Assembly (NCBI RefSeq): GCF_019966595.1
Contig: NZ_JAINFJ010000005.1
Coordinates: 277,924-341,923, forward strand
Length of the DNA stretch: 64,000 bases
Origin: Oricola indica
Lineage (GTDB): Bacteria; Pseudomonadota; Alphaproteobacteria; Rhizobiales; Rhizobiaceae
Direction: 5' to 3'
Position numbers and translations under genes: made by a program. Shown here piece after piece: positions 36,271 through 46,374 of the stretch; within the stretch, counting starts at the first letter, position 1; every line of letters begins with the position of its first letter. The notes under the pieces are model-generated. The model was not told where the DNA came from. It saw only the letters and a program-made list of their open reading frames with translations, and made no database searches.

Positions 36271-36308
36271 GAGAATGAACTCCTCGAACCTCTGTTGTCC
36301 TGAGACAC

Positions 36309-37421
36309 TTAGGCGTTTTCGTTTTCAGATTCAAACAGCATTATGTCCCCGGGACGTACATAAATGGTCACATCCCGGATACCGGCCGGCAGTTCGTCCG
36401 CCCGTATGCGCGCGCGCACCTGTTCGTCGGAGCCGGGGACAGCCAACACCAGCGATTCCGTCGAACCGAGGAACCGCCGACTGACGATGCGGCCGGGAAC
36501 GCCGCCCGGCGCACCGTTGCCGCCACCGGCGCTGACTTCGAGCCCGACAGTTCGCACCGCCACCATCACGGCATCGCCTTCCGCACCGCGCGCGCAGTCG
36601 AACGTGCCGAGCGGCGTTGCCGCCTTCCCGCCGCGATTGACGGTCGAAAAGACGTTCAGCTCCGAAAAGAACCCGGCCACGAAGAGATTGCGCGGGTTGT
36701 GGTAGATTTCCTGCGCTGTCCCCGCCTGCACGATTTCTCCATGGTCGAGCAGCGCGATCCGGTCACCCATCCGCATCGCTTCTTCCGCGTCATGGGTCAC
36801 GACAATCGCAGTGGCGCGGGTTTCTCGCAGGATCGCCAACGTCTCGGCGCGGACGCTATCCTTGAGGCGCGTGTCGAGGCCGGAAAACGGCTCGTCCATC
36901 AGGATCACGGACGGTCGGGGCGCCAGCGCGCGGGCCAGCGCGACCCGTTGCTGCTCGCCGCCGGAGAGCACGTGCGGATAGGACGAAATGTGATGTTCCA
37001 GACCGACGCGGCGGATCGCCGCAAGCGCCTCGCGGTTTGTGTCCGCGGAACTCAGGTCGCGCAAACCGAAGCGCACATTGTCAAAGATCGTCATATGCGG
37101 AAACAGCGCGAAATCCTGGAACATCAGCCCCACGGAGCGCTTTTCCGGCGGCATGAAGACCGTGTCCCCGGCGATCTCGCGGCCGTTCATCAGGACGCTG
37201 CCGCTGCTTTGCGCCTCCAGCCCTGCCGCAAGGCGCAGCAACGACGTCTTGCCGGAGCCTGACGGCCCCAGAAGACACAGGATCTCTCCGGGACTGGCAA
37301 CCAGCGAGATGCCCTTCAGCGTGTGAACGTCACCATAGTGGAGATGGATGTCTCTGAAGGCCAGTTCGGCCGCAAAGGTGACACCGGTGCGCTGAAACGT
37401 GGAAGTCGGACTGTGGACCAT
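36309..37421 (-). CDS. Orphan ABC transporter ATP-binding protein (FbpC/PotA-like)
   Basis: About 370 residues. Walker A is GPSGSGKTS, the ABC signature [15 protein letters not shown], Walker [13 protein letters not shown], and the switch histidine lies in [11 protein letters not shown]-terminal TOBE-like domain (residues 270-370) places it with ferric-iron or polyamine importer ATPases of the FbpC/PotA class. No permease or binding protein is nearby. The ATG at 37421 was chosen; a TTG at 37472 would overlap the scpB stop by 4 bp. Confidence 0.85.
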   Translation of the reverse strand: MVHSPTSTFQRTGVTFAAELAFRDIHLHYGDVHTLKGISLVASPGEILCLLGPSGSGKTSLLRLAAGLEAQSSGSVLMNGREIAGDTVFMPPEKRSVGLMFQDFALFPHMTIFDNVRFGLRDLSSADTNREALAAIRRVGLEHHISSYPHVLSGGEQQRVALARALAPRPSVILMDEPFSGLDTRLKDSVRAETLAILRETRATAIVVTHDAEEAMRMGDRIALLDHGEIVQAGTAQEIYHNPRNLFVAGFFSELNVFSTVNRGGKAATPLGTFDCARGAEGDAVMVAVRTVGLEVSAGGGNGAPGGVPGRIVSRRFLGSTESLVLAVPGSDEQVRARIRADELPAGIRDVTIYVRPGDIMLFESENENA

Positions 37422-37468
37422 CGATGCGACCGGGTTGATACGGGTGGACGTCGTGCGCCCGCCCCGTC

Positions 37469-38242
37469 TCAATCATCGCCGCCACCGGGTGTCAACAGAC
37501 CGAGTTCCTCGAGGTCGATGTCCGTCAGTTCCTCTTCTTCCTCGGTCAACTCGTCGGGATCGAGCGACGGCATCGGCATGGAGAAGTTGGCGGGCATGCG
37601 CGAGGACAGCAGCCCCGCGCCCTTCAATTCCTCCATTCCGGGCAGGTCGCGGATTTCCGCCAGGCCGAAATGATCGAGGAAGTCGGTCGTCGTCCCGTAG
37701 GTTACCGGGCGTCCAGGCGTCTTGCGCCGGCCGCGCATCTTGACCCAGTTGGTCTCCATCAGCACGTCCAGCGTGCCCTTCGAGGTTTCCACCCCGCGGA
37801 TTTCCTCCATCTCGGCCCGCGTGATCGGCTGATGGTAGGCGATGATCGACAGCACTTCGAGCGCCGCACGCGACAGCTTGCGCTGCTGCACTTCCTCGCG
37901 CTGCATGAGGAAGCCGAGATCGCCGGCTGTGCGAAACGCCCAGGCATTGTCGATACGTACGAGATTGACCCCGCGCTTGTCGTAGAACTCCCGAAGTTCT
38001 TCCATCAGCGCGCGAACGTCGACACCGTCCGGCAGGCGCTGGGAAAGCGCTTTTTCCGTAACCGGCTCGCTCGAGGCGAAGACGACCGCTTCGGCCATGC
38101 GCATGGCCTCGGCCTCCATCAGCCGTGCGGCTGGATTATCCGCCGTGATATCGACGGGCGCATTGTCATCGGCTACCGCCGGCTCTTCGAAATATCCGCC
38201 GAGCGCTTCCGCGCCGCCCGTTTCGTCGATCGTGTCGGTCAT
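37469..38242 (-). CDS. scpB: Segregation and condensation protein B
   Basis: A 257-residue kleisin-interacting protein with two winged helices, recognised from EAVVFASSEPVTEKALSQRLP, SRAALEVLSIIAYHQPITRAEME and the GVETSKGTLDVLMETNWVK region. With ScpA it joins SMC in the condensin complex. The N-terminal 35 residues and the acidic Glu-rich C-terminus extend beyond Bacillus ScpB. It overlaps scpA by 4 bp. Confidence 0.94.
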   Translation of the reverse strand: MTDTIDETGGAEALGGYFEEPAVADDNAPVDITADNPAARLMEAEAMRMAEAVVFASSEPVTEKALSQRLPDGVDVRALMEELREFYDKRGVNLVRIDNAWAFRTAGDLGFLMQREEVQQRKLSRAALEVLSIIAYHQPITRAEMEEIRGVETSKGTLDVLMETNWVKMRGRRKTPGRPVTYGTTTDFLDHFGLAEIRDLPGMEELKGAGLLSSRMPANFSMPMPSLDPDELTEEEEELTDIDLEELGLLTPGGGDD

Positions 38243-39093
38243 TGTTCCGTCCCCGGTCGGGCCATGTCCCGCATGTAGAGTGTCGCGAAGGGCGCGTCCT
38301 GGCGGATTTCCACCACCCTCTCGCGCACAAGTTCAAGACTCGCCGCAAACGCACTCGCCACGGCTGTCCGGCGCAATTCCGGCGTCGGCGCATACGCGGC
38401 GATATAGCTGTCCAGCGCCGTCCAGTCGCTCATCTCGCCGACAAGCTTGCGCAGGATTTCGCGCGCCTCCGTCAGCGACCACACCGCCCGCTTGGCGATC
38501 TCGACATGATCGATGGCGACGCGCTGGCGCTGCTGCGCGTAAGCGGTCAGCAGGTCATAAAGCGATGCATGATATTCGGACGTCTTCTCGACGATCACTG
38601 TTTCCGGCATGCCGCGGGCGAAGACGTCGCGCCCGAGACGGTTGCGGTTGATCAGCCGCGCCGCCGCATCGCGCATCGCCTCCAGCCGTTTGAGCCTGAA
38701 TTGCAGGATCGCCGCCATTTCCTCGCCGGTCTGCTCTCCCTCCACCTTGGGATCAGGGATCAGCAGCTTCGACTTGAGGAAGGCGAGCCACGCAGCCATG
38801 ACAAGATAGTCGGCCGCCAATTCGAGGCGCAACGCGCGCGCCTTTTCGATGAAGGTGAGATACTGGCGCGCCAGTTCGAGAACCGAGATCTGCGTGAGAT
38901 CGACCTTCTGATGCCGCGCGAGATGCAGGAGAAGATCGAGCGGTCCTTCAAACCCTTCGACATCAACGACCAGCGACGGCTCGGACGACGACCGGTCGGG
39001 CCCGTTGTCCTGCCAGACGGCGTCCATCGGCGTCGGCTTGGCTGCCGCGCCTTTTCCGCCTTCCGCCTGTTGCTCCGTCGCGTTCAAGGGCAT
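38239..39093 (-). CDS. scpA: Segregation and condensation protein A
   Basis: The kleisin subunit of the SMC condensin complex, 284 residues. FEGPLDLLLHLARHQKVDLTQISVL and YLVMAAWLAFLKSKLLIP are the N-terminal SMC-neck binding part, and the C-terminal winged helix follows. A GGGAGC ribosome site precedes the ATG. It lies between nagZ and scpB, an order widespread in alphaproteobacteria. Confidence 0.94.
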   Translation of the reverse strand: MPLNATEQQAEGGKGAAAKPTPMDAVWQDNGPDRSSSEPSLVVDVEGFEGPLDLLLHLARHQKVDLTQISVLELARQYLTFIEKARALRLELAADYLVMAAWLAFLKSKLLIPDPKVEGEQTGEEMAAILQFRLKRLEAMRDAAARLINRNRLGRDVFARGMPETVIVEKTSEYHASLYDLLTAYAQQRQRVAIDHVEIAKRAVWSLTEAREILRKLVGEMSDWTALDSYIAAYAPTPELRRTAVASAFAASLELVRERVVEIRQDAPFATLYMRDMARPGTEQ

Positions 39094-39138
39094 TGCTCCC
39101 GTTCAGGCGCTTACTCCGCGCCGCCGGCCGCGCCCCGA

Positions 39139-40176
39139 TCAGGCCACCGCCGTGAATAATCCGTCCAGTTCGTCCCGCAAGCCGGCGACATGAGCCGTAT
39201 CGTCGAGCCGTCCGTCATGGTCCGCGAGGCGTGAAAGCGCCGCTTGCGCCCGCTCCAACGCCTTGCCTTGCAAAACCGGCGTTTGCGCGGCGACCGCCTT
39301 CATCTCGTCCATGACGCCGTTGCAATGTAGGACAACATCGCAGCCCGCGCCAAAGATGCTTTCGGTGCGTTGCCCGAAATCCCCAGAAAGTGCGTGCATG
39401 GATACATCGTCGCTCATCAGGAGCCCGTCGAAACCGATTTCGCCGCGAATGATGTCGCGCACAACCGTCGGCGATGTCGTCGCGGGGCGCTCCGGATCGA
39501 TGTCCGTATAGACGACATGGGCGGTCATCGCCATCGGCATGCCGGCCAGCGCGGCGAATGGCGGGAAATCATGCGCGCGCAACGCGGCAAGCGGCGTCTC
39601 GACCACAGGCAGCGCCTTGTGACTGTCGGAAAAGGCGCGTCCATGACCCGGGATATGCTTGATCACCGGCAGGACACCACCTTCCAGCAGGCCCTCTGCC
39701 GCCTCGCGGCCCAGCGTCGCAACAGTGTCCGGATCATGCCCGTAAGCACGGTCGCCAATGACATCATGCGCGCCTTCGACAGGTACATCCAGAACCGGCA
39801 GGCAATCGGCAGTGATCCCGAGAGGCCGCAGGTCCGCGGCATGAAGGCGCGACATCGTCCGCGCCGCGCGCATTCCTGTTTCCCTGTCCACGCGATAAAG
39901 CGCCCCGACCTCCGCGCCCGACGGGTAGCGATGGCGCGTGATCGGCTCGCGGATGCGCTGCACGCGTCCGCCTTCCTGATCAATGAAAACCGGCGCGTCC
40001 TCCCGTTCGACGACGGAACGGAATTGCGCCGTCAGCGCGCGGATTTCCTCGGCCGTCCCGATATTGCGGGCGAACAGGATCAGACCCCAGGGCCTCTCGC
40101 GGGAGATGAAGTCGATCTCGTCGTCGGAAAGCGCCGTTCCGGCACAGCCGACGATCATGGCTTTTGATTCGGTCAT
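39139..40176 (-). CDS. nagZ: Beta-N-acetylhexosaminidase, peptidoglycan recycling
   Basis: A 345-residue GH3 enzyme that removes N-acetylglucosamine from recycled muropeptides in the cytoplasm. The family signature KHIPGHGRAFSDSHKALP and the nucleophile motif LMSDDVSMHALS are both intact. It has no signal peptide, as expected. Gene order nagZ-scpA-scpB is standard for the class. Confidence 0.94.
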   Translation of the reverse strand: MTESKAMIVGCAGTALSDDEIDFISRERPWGLILFARNIGTAEEIRALTAQFRSVVEREDAPVFIDQEGGRVQRIREPITRHRYPSGAEVGALYRVDRETGMRAARTMSRLHAADLRPLGITADCLPVLDVPVEGAHDVIGDRAYGHDPDTVATLGREAAEGLLEGGVLPVIKHIPGHGRAFSDSHKALPVVETPLAALRAHDFPPFAALAGMPMAMTAHVVYTDIDPERPATTSPTVVRDIIRGEIGFDGLLMSDDVSMHALSGDFGQRTESIFGAGCDVVLHCNGVMDEMKAVAAQTPVLQGKALERAQAALSRLADHDGRLDDTAHVAGLRDELDGLFTAVA

Positions 40177-40206
40177 GGCGAATCATAGCCACATTGCCTG
40201 CAAACG

Positions 40207-40231
40207 AAAAAGGGCGGCTTCACGCCGCCCT
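40207..40231 (-). terminator. Terminator of the SPOR-protein gene
   Basis: On the minus strand AGGGCGGC/GCCGCCCT with a short TGAA-type loop is followed by TTTTTCGTTT, 17 bp after the stop codon, ahead of nagZ. Read-through to nagZ would need to pass it. Confidence 0.85.
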
Positions 40232-40247
40232 GTCAGTTTCGCGGGAA

Positions 40248-42734
40248 TTAGCGCGCCACGAAGCAACTGCCCCCGGCACGCTTGAGCGCCTCGCAGAGCG
40301 CGACCGCGTCCTGGCGGTCCGACGCGGCGACACGAACGCGATGGAATGTGCCCCGGCCTTCGATATCGGCCTGCTGAATGGTGATGGCGCGGCCACCGAA
40401 TAGATTGCCGAAACGCCGCGACAATTCCGTCGCCGACTGCTGCGCAAGCGCGGCGGACGGCTGTGACGAGATCTGCACGGTGTAGCCGCTCGACGTCGCG
40501 GTGGTCGCCGGCTGCACCTGGGGAGCCGGTTGCGGTGCGGGCTGCGCAGACGCAGTCTGCGTCGGCTGCTCGGCCGGGCGTTCGGGAATGGAGGCCGGAG
40601 TGGGCAGGCTGCGCGACGATGTTTGCGTGTCCTGTGCCGGTGCCGGCGCGGTCTCGCCAGCCGCGGCCATCTCCTGCAATGCTTCGCTTTCGTCCGCGCT
40701 GACCGCCTGAGCCGGTTGCTCGGCTGCCGCCTGCGGCTGCGGATCACTGGCCGTCTCGGCGACCTGTGGCGCGGGTTGCGTTTCCACGGTCCGCGGCGCG
40801 GGCTGCGCTTCAGCGGCTGCCGGTTCGGGCTGCGGCGTCGGAACGAATGTGCCGTCCGGCTTCACGATCACCGTGCGCACGCGACGCGGCGACAAAAGCG
40901 CCTGCCCGCTATCCTGCGCTGCTGCGGCCTGCTCGCCGGCGTCCGGCATCAGCCGGTCCTCGACCTTCGCGGTTTCGATCACGCCGCTCGGCAGCGGCGC
41001 GTTGCCGGCCGACAGGTCGATCGGCTCCTCGGATGTCGATACGAGCGTCTCCTGGGTCGGCGCGGTTTCGCCATTGCCGTCGACTTCTCCGTAGACGGCG
41101 CGGTCCTGGTTCGGGACCTGTTTGCCGCCCGGGTCCTCCGGAACGATCTTGGTCGGCTCGGAGTCGGCGCGGACCAGCACGGGGCCGCCATCGTCGGTGA
41201 CATCGCCACCGGACAGCATGAAAGCGCCCACAGCGCCGAGAACCGCGACACCGCCAACAACGGCGGCGATCATCATGCCGCGACTGGAACGCGCTCCTTC
41301 CGGCGGCAACGGGGCCGCGGCTGGCACATCGAGTTCGTCGTCGTAGTCCTCATACGGGCCGTCATCGTCATGCGCGTCGAGATCATGGGCCACATATTCC
41401 ATGTCCCGCGCGAGATCGTCCTCGAGCTCGCCGATATCGAAGTCGGGTTCCGGCTCGGCTTCCGGTTCACCATAAGGTGCTTCGGCCTCGGCTTCGCTAT
41501 ATTGGGCATAGCCCGACAGCGCAGCGTTCAGTTCGGTCTCGATATCGACGGACGGCATGCGCCGCGGCTCTTCGGCCGGAATTTCCGGCAGGTCGAGCGG
41601 CTGCATGGCCTCGATGTCCGCGGCGGGCATTTCGGCAGTATCGAGCATCGGCGGCATCGCGGGACGAGCCGCGGCGGCGATTTCCTCGGCAGCGGATTCG
41701 ATATCTTCGAGTGCCGCTTCCTCATCTGTGGCGGAGGCTTCATAGGCACGGTCGAGATCGAGTTCGTCCTCGATCGACAATCGCGCTTCGGCGTCGCCGC
41801 CGTCCTCCACCTGTTCCTGGGACATCTCGTCGAGCGAGATCGAAAGGCCTTCGCTCAATTCACTTTCGAAGGCGTCGAGAAGCGCGGAGTCCGCATCATT
41901 CTCCACAGGCGCAGGCTCGACTGCAGGTTCAAATTCGTTGTCATCGAACCAGAACGGCTTCGGTGCCGACGCCGGAACATCCGCGGTTGCTTCCGTCGGC
42001 GCCGGTGCCCAGTCTTCGAAGTCAGGCTCCGGCTCGACTGCCGGGCTGTCGAATTCCGCGCGTTCCACGAATTCTTCGAATGCCTGCGGCTCGTCCTGTG
42101 AAGTTTCGTCCACAAATAATTGCGGATCTGGCGTTTTTTCGGGCTCCCAATCGGCGTTCGCCTTGCCGCCGAGGCTGCCAAGAAGGTCGAGCAATTCGTC
42201 TTCCAGCGAATCGGGATCCTGCTGAGGCGCTGGTTCGGGCGCGGCCGAAAAATAAGGTTCCGGCGCGGATTCCGGCTGCGGAGCCTCCATGCGAGGCTCC
42301 GGATCGATCTGAAACAGTTCCGCTTCCATCGCGTCTGGCTCAACGTCCTGCGCAACGGCATCGGGTTCGGGCGCCGACGGTGCCGGCGGATCGAACATGC
42401 CGCCGAAATCCCGCTCGAACTCGGCTTCGAAATTCTCCGGTTCGTTCGTGACCGCAGGCCTGTCCGCAATCACGGGATCGGGCGCTTCGGAAAAATACTC
42501 TTCCGATTCAGGCTCTTGGCTTTCGCGACTGTAGGACTTCGGATAGTTTTCGAACTCGCGCAGCATCTCCTGCTCCAGATCGATCTGCTCGTCCGAAACA
42601 GCCTGCTCTTCCGACGTTTCCGCCGGGCGCGAAAACCCGATGATCTGCGACAGCTCGTAAAGCGGGTCATCCCGCGCGATGTCGCCGTCTCCGGAATTTT
42701 TGACGTCCAACTTGCGATTGGTTGCGTCCGTCAT
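40248..42734 (-). CDS. Large SPOR-domain membrane protein
   Basis: An 828-residue protein with a very acidic, low-complexity cytoplasmic region (residues 40-460, rich in Glu, Pro and Ala), one membrane helix (around 485-506, GMMIAAVVGGVAVLGAV) and a Pro/Gln/Ala-rich periplasmic linker. It ends with a SPOR domain (about 750-828, SGYTVQISSQPSAALAQQSA... RVAASDRQDAVALCEALKRAG) that binds denuded septal glycan. It probably acts in cell division. It follows argS with 86 bp between and carries its own terminator. Confidence 0.9.
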   Translation of the reverse strand: MTDATNRKLDVKNSGDGDIARDDPLYELSQIIGFSRPAETSEEQAVSDEQIDLEQEMLREFENYPKSYSRESQEPESEEYFSEAPDPVIADRPAVTNEPENFEAEFERDFGGMFDPPAPSAPEPDAVAQDVEPDAMEAELFQIDPEPRMEAPQPESAPEPYFSAAPEPAPQQDPDSLEDELLDLLGSLGGKANADWEPEKTPDPQLFVDETSQDEPQAFEEFVERAEFDSPAVEPEPDFEDWAPAPTEATADVPASAPKPFWFDDNEFEPAVEPAPVENDADSALLDAFESELSEGLSISLDEMSQEQVEDGGDAEARLSIEDELDLDRAYEASATDEEAALEDIESAAEEIAAAARPAMPPMLDTAEMPAADIEAMQPLDLPEIPAEEPRRMPSVDIETELNAALSGYAQYSEAEAEAPYGEPEAEPEPDFDIGELEDDLARDMEYVAHDLDAHDDDGPYEDYDDELDVPAAAPLPPEGARSSRGMMIAAVVGGVAVLGAVGAFMLSGGDVTDDGGPVLVRADSEPTKIVPEDPGGKQVPNQDRAVYGEVDGNGETAPTQETLVSTSEEPIDLSAGNAPLPSGVIETAKVEDRLMPDAGEQAAAAQDSGQALLSPRRVRTVIVKPDGTFVPTPQPEPAAAEAQPAPRTVETQPAPQVAETASDPQPQAAAEQPAQAVSADESEALQEMAAAGETAPAPAQDTQTSSRSLPTPASIPERPAEQPTQTASAQPAPQPAPQVQPATTATSSGYTVQISSQPSAALAQQSATELSRRFGNLFGGRAITIQQADIEGRGTFHRVRVAASDRQDAVALCEALKRAGGSCFVAR

Positions 42735-42820
42735 GCCATTACCCCGTACACCTTACCCCGGGACGCAAAGCCCCGATCACGCTCCTTGCCAGCGCATTAT
42801 GGGCAAAAGGTGACAGGGTT

Positions 42821-44569
42821 TTACCGCATTTCAGCGGGTGAATCAGCCCCGACGAGCGCCAGCCCGGACCGCAGCACATTGAGAACGCCCTGCACCAGAC
42901 CCAATCTGGCACCGGTCAATAGTGGATCGTTAACCTTAACAAAGCGTAAGGAGTCATCATCCGTCCCCCGGTTCCAGTGCCCGTGGAAGGTGCTGGCGAG
43001 GTCGTGGAGATAGAACGCGATGCGGTGCGGCTCATGCGCCTGCGCTGCGGCCTCGATCACCCGAGGATACTCGGCGAGTTTGCGGATCACCGCGATTTCG
43101 GCCTCGTCCGTGAGAAGGTCGAGCGACGACGGATCGGCCTCCACGGGCTTGCCGAACTGTTCGGCAGCCTGGCGGAATACCGAGTGGCAGCGCGCGCTGG
43201 CATATTGCACGTAGAAGACCGGATTGTCCTTGGACTGCTCCGTCACCTTGGCGAAATCGAAATCAAGCGGCTCGAGATTCTTCCGATAGATCATCATGAA
43301 GCGCACGGGATCGCGCCCGACCTCGTCGACCACGTCGCGCAGCGTGACGAACTGCCCTGCCCGCTTCGACATGCGTACCGGTTCGCCGTCGCGGAACAGC
43401 TTGACGAGCTGGCAGAGCAGCACCGTCAGCTTGACCTCGCCGCCCGAGACAGCCCGCGCCAGCGCTTCGAGGCGCTTCACATAGCCGCCATGGTCCGCGC
43501 CCAGCACGTAGATCATCTCTTCGAAGCCGCGCTTGTACTTGTCCATGAAGTAGGCAACGTCGGCGGCGAAATAGGTGTAGGACCCGTCCGACTTGACCAG
43601 CGGCCTGTCGATGTCATCCCCCACGGCGGTGGACCGGAACAGCGTCTGCTCACGATCTTCCCAGTCGTCCGGCACCTGGCCCTTCGGCGGCGGCAGCGTA
43701 CCCTTGTAGACATGCCCCTTCATCGTCAGATCGTTGATGGCGGTACGAATGCGTTTTTCTCCGTCGGCATGCAGGTCCCGCTCGGAGAAGAAGACATCGT
43801 GATGAATGTTGAGTGCCGCGAGATCCTCGCGGATCATCGCCATCATCGCATCGATTGCCCGATCCTTGACGATGGCCAGCGCCTCGTCTTCCGGCATCTG
43901 CAACAGGTCGCGTCCGTATTCCTCCGCCAGCGTTTCGCCGACCGGAACGAGATAGTCACCCGGGTACAAACCTTCAGGGATTTCGCCGATGTCTTCGCCC
44001 AGCGCCTCGCGGTAACGCAGCAGCACCGACCGCGCCAGCACGTCGATCTGAACACCAGCATCGTTGATGTAGTATTCCTTGGTCACGTCGAAACCGGCGA
44101 AACCCAGCAGGTTCGCGAGCGTATCGCCGACCACGGCACCGCGGCAGTGGCCGACATGCATTGGCCCGGTCGGATTGGCAGAGACGTACTCCACGTTGAT
44201 CTTCGCACCGCCACCGAGAGTGGACCGGCCGTAATCCTCCGCTTCCGACAGGATCGTCGTGAGCTGCTTGCGCCAAAAGCTGTCGGACAGCTTCAGATTG
44301 ACGAAGCCGGGACCGGCGATCCCGGCCGTTTCGACATCGCCATCCTCGCCCAGCTTGGCCGCGATCTTCTCTGCGAGTTCGCGCGGGTTGGCGCCCGCCT
44401 GCTTTGCCAGGACAAGCGCGGCATTGGTCGCGATATCGCCATGAAGCGGATCGCGCGGCGGCTCGATCCCGAGCTTGGCGAGATCGAGCGTTCCGCCGTC
44501 CTTCGCCTCGATGCCTAGCGCATCCACGGCCTTGACGACCCGATGCCGAAACTCGGTGAAGATGTTCAT
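42821..44569 (-). CDS. argS: Arginine-tRNA ligase
   Basis: A 582-residue class I synthetase. The HIGH-type motif is [19 protein letters not shown], the KMSKS-type motif is [13 protein letters not shown], and the ArgRS N-terminal Add1 domain and C-terminal DALR domain ([27 protein letters not shown]) are present. Of the two close ATGs the second is used, because AGGA stands 8 bases before it. Confidence 0.95.
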   Translation of the reverse strand: MNIFTEFRHRVVKAVDALGIEAKDGGTLDLAKLGIEPPRDPLHGDIATNAALVLAKQAGANPRELAEKIAAKLGEDGDVETAGIAGPGFVNLKLSDSFWRKQLTTILSEAEDYGRSTLGGGAKINVEYVSANPTGPMHVGHCRGAVVGDTLANLLGFAGFDVTKEYYINDAGVQIDVLARSVLLRYREALGEDIGEIPEGLYPGDYLVPVGETLAEEYGRDLLQMPEDEALAIVKDRAIDAMMAMIREDLAALNIHHDVFFSERDLHADGEKRIRTAINDLTMKGHVYKGTLPPPKGQVPDDWEDREQTLFRSTAVGDDIDRPLVKSDGSYTYFAADVAYFMDKYKRGFEEMIYVLGADHGGYVKRLEALARAVSGGEVKLTVLLCQLVKLFRDGEPVRMSKRAGQFVTLRDVVDEVGRDPVRFMMIYRKNLEPLDFDFAKVTEQSKDNPVFYVQYASARCHSVFRQAAEQFGKPVEADPSSLDLLTDEAEIAVIRKLAEYPRVIEAAAQAHEPHRIAFYLHDLASTFHGHWNRGTDDDSLRFVKVNDPLLTGARLGLVQGVLNVLRSGLALVGADSPAEMR

Positions 44570-44623
44570 GGTCATTGTCCTGGGTGATTTCTCCGAACCG
44601 GCTGACGGTTCGTCGGCGCGTGG

Positions 44624-45853
44624 CTAACGCAAATCCGGTGTGCGGTCAAACAAACGCCGGTGTTCCGATTGCGCGAAAGTATCCGTCATGCCGGCAAGAT
44701 AGTCGGCGACGCGTCGGGCGAGCGCCGGTTCTTCCAGTTGCGAAAGATGCGCCGACCAGACGCCCCCCATCTTTTCCGGCTCCGCCATGAACGCCGAAAA
44801 AAGGTCGCGCACGATGTCCTCGGCCTGTGCCCGCACCCGCATGACATCAGAATGCCGGTACATGTTCGCGAACATGAATGCTTTCAGTTCCTTCTCCAGC
44901 GCGGCCATTTCCGGAGAGAACCGAACGATCGTCTCTCCCGCTTCGTGGACATCGGCGGAGGAACCCGGTCTCAGCCGCAGAAGCCCCTTCTTCGTTTCCG
45001 CGATCACGTCCTCGACCATGCGGGTGATCAGCCGTCGCGTCGTCTCATGCCCGCGTCGACTGTCGTCCAGACCCGGATAGCGGCTATCGACCTCATCGAG
45101 AATATCGCGCGGCAAGCCCACCTCGCGCAGCATGTCGAAGGTCAGCAATCCGGCCCGCAAACCGTCATCGATATCGTGTGTATTGTAGGCGATATCGTCG
45201 GAAATCGCCGCCATCTGAGCTTCCAGCCCCGCGTACCGGCCGATTTCGAGATCGTGCAACTCGCAGTAATTGAGGATCGTCGCCGGAACCGGCCCCTGCG
45301 TGTCCGCACCGGTAACGGGATCGCGCAATGGCCCGTTGTGCTTGACCAGCCCTTCCAGTGTTTCCCAAGTCAGGTTGAGCCCGTCGAACTCGGCGTAGCG
45401 CCGTTCCAGCCTCGTGACCACGCGCAGCGCCTGGGCGTTGTGATCGAAGCCGCCGAAATCGGCCATGCACTCATCCAGAACGTCCTCGCCGGTATGGCCA
45501 AACGGCGTATGCCCGAAATCGTGTACGAGCGCGATCGCTTCGGCGAGGTCCTCGTCGAGCCGGAATGCGCGGGCCAGCGCGCGGGCGATCTGCGCAACCT
45601 CGATCGTATGGGTCAGCCGCGTGCGGTAATGGTCGCCCTCATGGCTGAAGAACACCTGCGTCTTGTGCTTGAGGCGGCGAAAGGCCGTCGAATGGACGAT
45701 GCGGTCGCGATCGCGCTGGAACTCGGTGCGGGTGCGGCTGCGCGCTTCCTCCGTAAAGCGCCCGCGGCTCTTGGCCGGATCGGTCGCGAAGACCGCCCGC
45801 TCGCCAAGACCGAAACCGATGCCTTGCAGCGTTTCATCCGAAACCGGTTGCAT
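44624..45853 (-). CDS. dgt: Deoxyguanosinetriphosphate triphosphohydrolase-like protein
   Basis: A 409-residue HD-domain dNTP triphosphohydrolase. The N-terminal [31 protein letters not shown] and the HD metal site [39 protein letters not shown] (given in part: [15 protein letters not shown]) are typical of the alphaproteobacterial type II group. It lowers dNTP pools. It sits between argS and erpA, divergent from erpA. Confidence 0.93.
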   Translation of the reverse strand: MQPVSDETLQGIGFGLGERAVFATDPAKSRGRFTEEARSRTRTEFQRDRDRIVHSTAFRRLKHKTQVFFSHEGDHYRTRLTHTIEVAQIARALARAFRLDEDLAEAIALVHDFGHTPFGHTGEDVLDECMADFGGFDHNAQALRVVTRLERRYAEFDGLNLTWETLEGLVKHNGPLRDPVTGADTQGPVPATILNYCELHDLEIGRYAGLEAQMAAISDDIAYNTHDIDDGLRAGLLTFDMLREVGLPRDILDEVDSRYPGLDDSRRGHETTRRLITRMVEDVIAETKKGLLRLRPGSSADVHEAGETIVRFSPEMAALEKELKAFMFANMYRHSDVMRVRAQAEDIVRDLFSAFMAEPEKMGGVWSAHLSQLEEPALARRVADYLAGMTDTFAQSEHRRLFDRTPDLR

Positions 45854-45975
45854 GAATGTGATTGCTCCCCTTGCCCGCCGCTTCTGCCCCGTATTGACGC
45901 GGACCGTGCCTCTTCATACCTATGGTGAAGCGTGTTGAACACAATACGAACCGAAACGTCCGGGGATATGACACG

Positions 45976-46326
45976 ATGACCGCGCATCCGAAAATGGCAG
46001 AAAAGAACGTCACCGTGACGGATTCCTGCGCCGCGCGCGTCAGCAAGATCCTTGCTGGCGAACCGGATAACAACGCGCTTCGCATATCCGTCGAAGGCGG
46101 CGGCTGCTCGGGCTTCTCCTACAAGTTCGATCTGGTCCCCTCCGCCGAGGATGACGACATCGTCATCGAGAAGAACGGCGCGACCGTGCTGATCGACTCG
46201 CTGTCCATGGTCTACATGGCCGGTTCCGAGATCGATTTCGTCGATGACCTGATCGGCCAGTCTTTCCAGATCCGCAATCCGAACGCGGTCGCCAATTGCG
46301 GCTGCGGCACGTCCTTCTCGATCTGA
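45976..46326 (+). CDS. erpA: Iron-sulfur cluster insertion protein (ErpA/IscA type)
   Basis: A 116-residue A-type carrier that hands Fe-S clusters to apoproteins. The three ligand cysteines are in GGGCSGFSYKF and NCGCGTSF. The frame is open 18 codons further upstream, but the ATG opening MTAHPKM matches the family. It is divergent from dgt, an order common in rhizobia. Confidence 0.93.
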   Translation: MTAHPKMAEKNVTVTDSCAARVSKILAGEPDNNALRISVEGGGCSGFSYKFDLVPSAEDDDIVIEKNGATVLIDSLSMVYMAGSEIDFVDDLIGQSFQIRNPNAVANCGCGTSFSI

Positions 46327-46374
46327 GGCGGTCCGCCAAAAAAGGGCGAACCACCATTTATTCCACGCAGAGGC

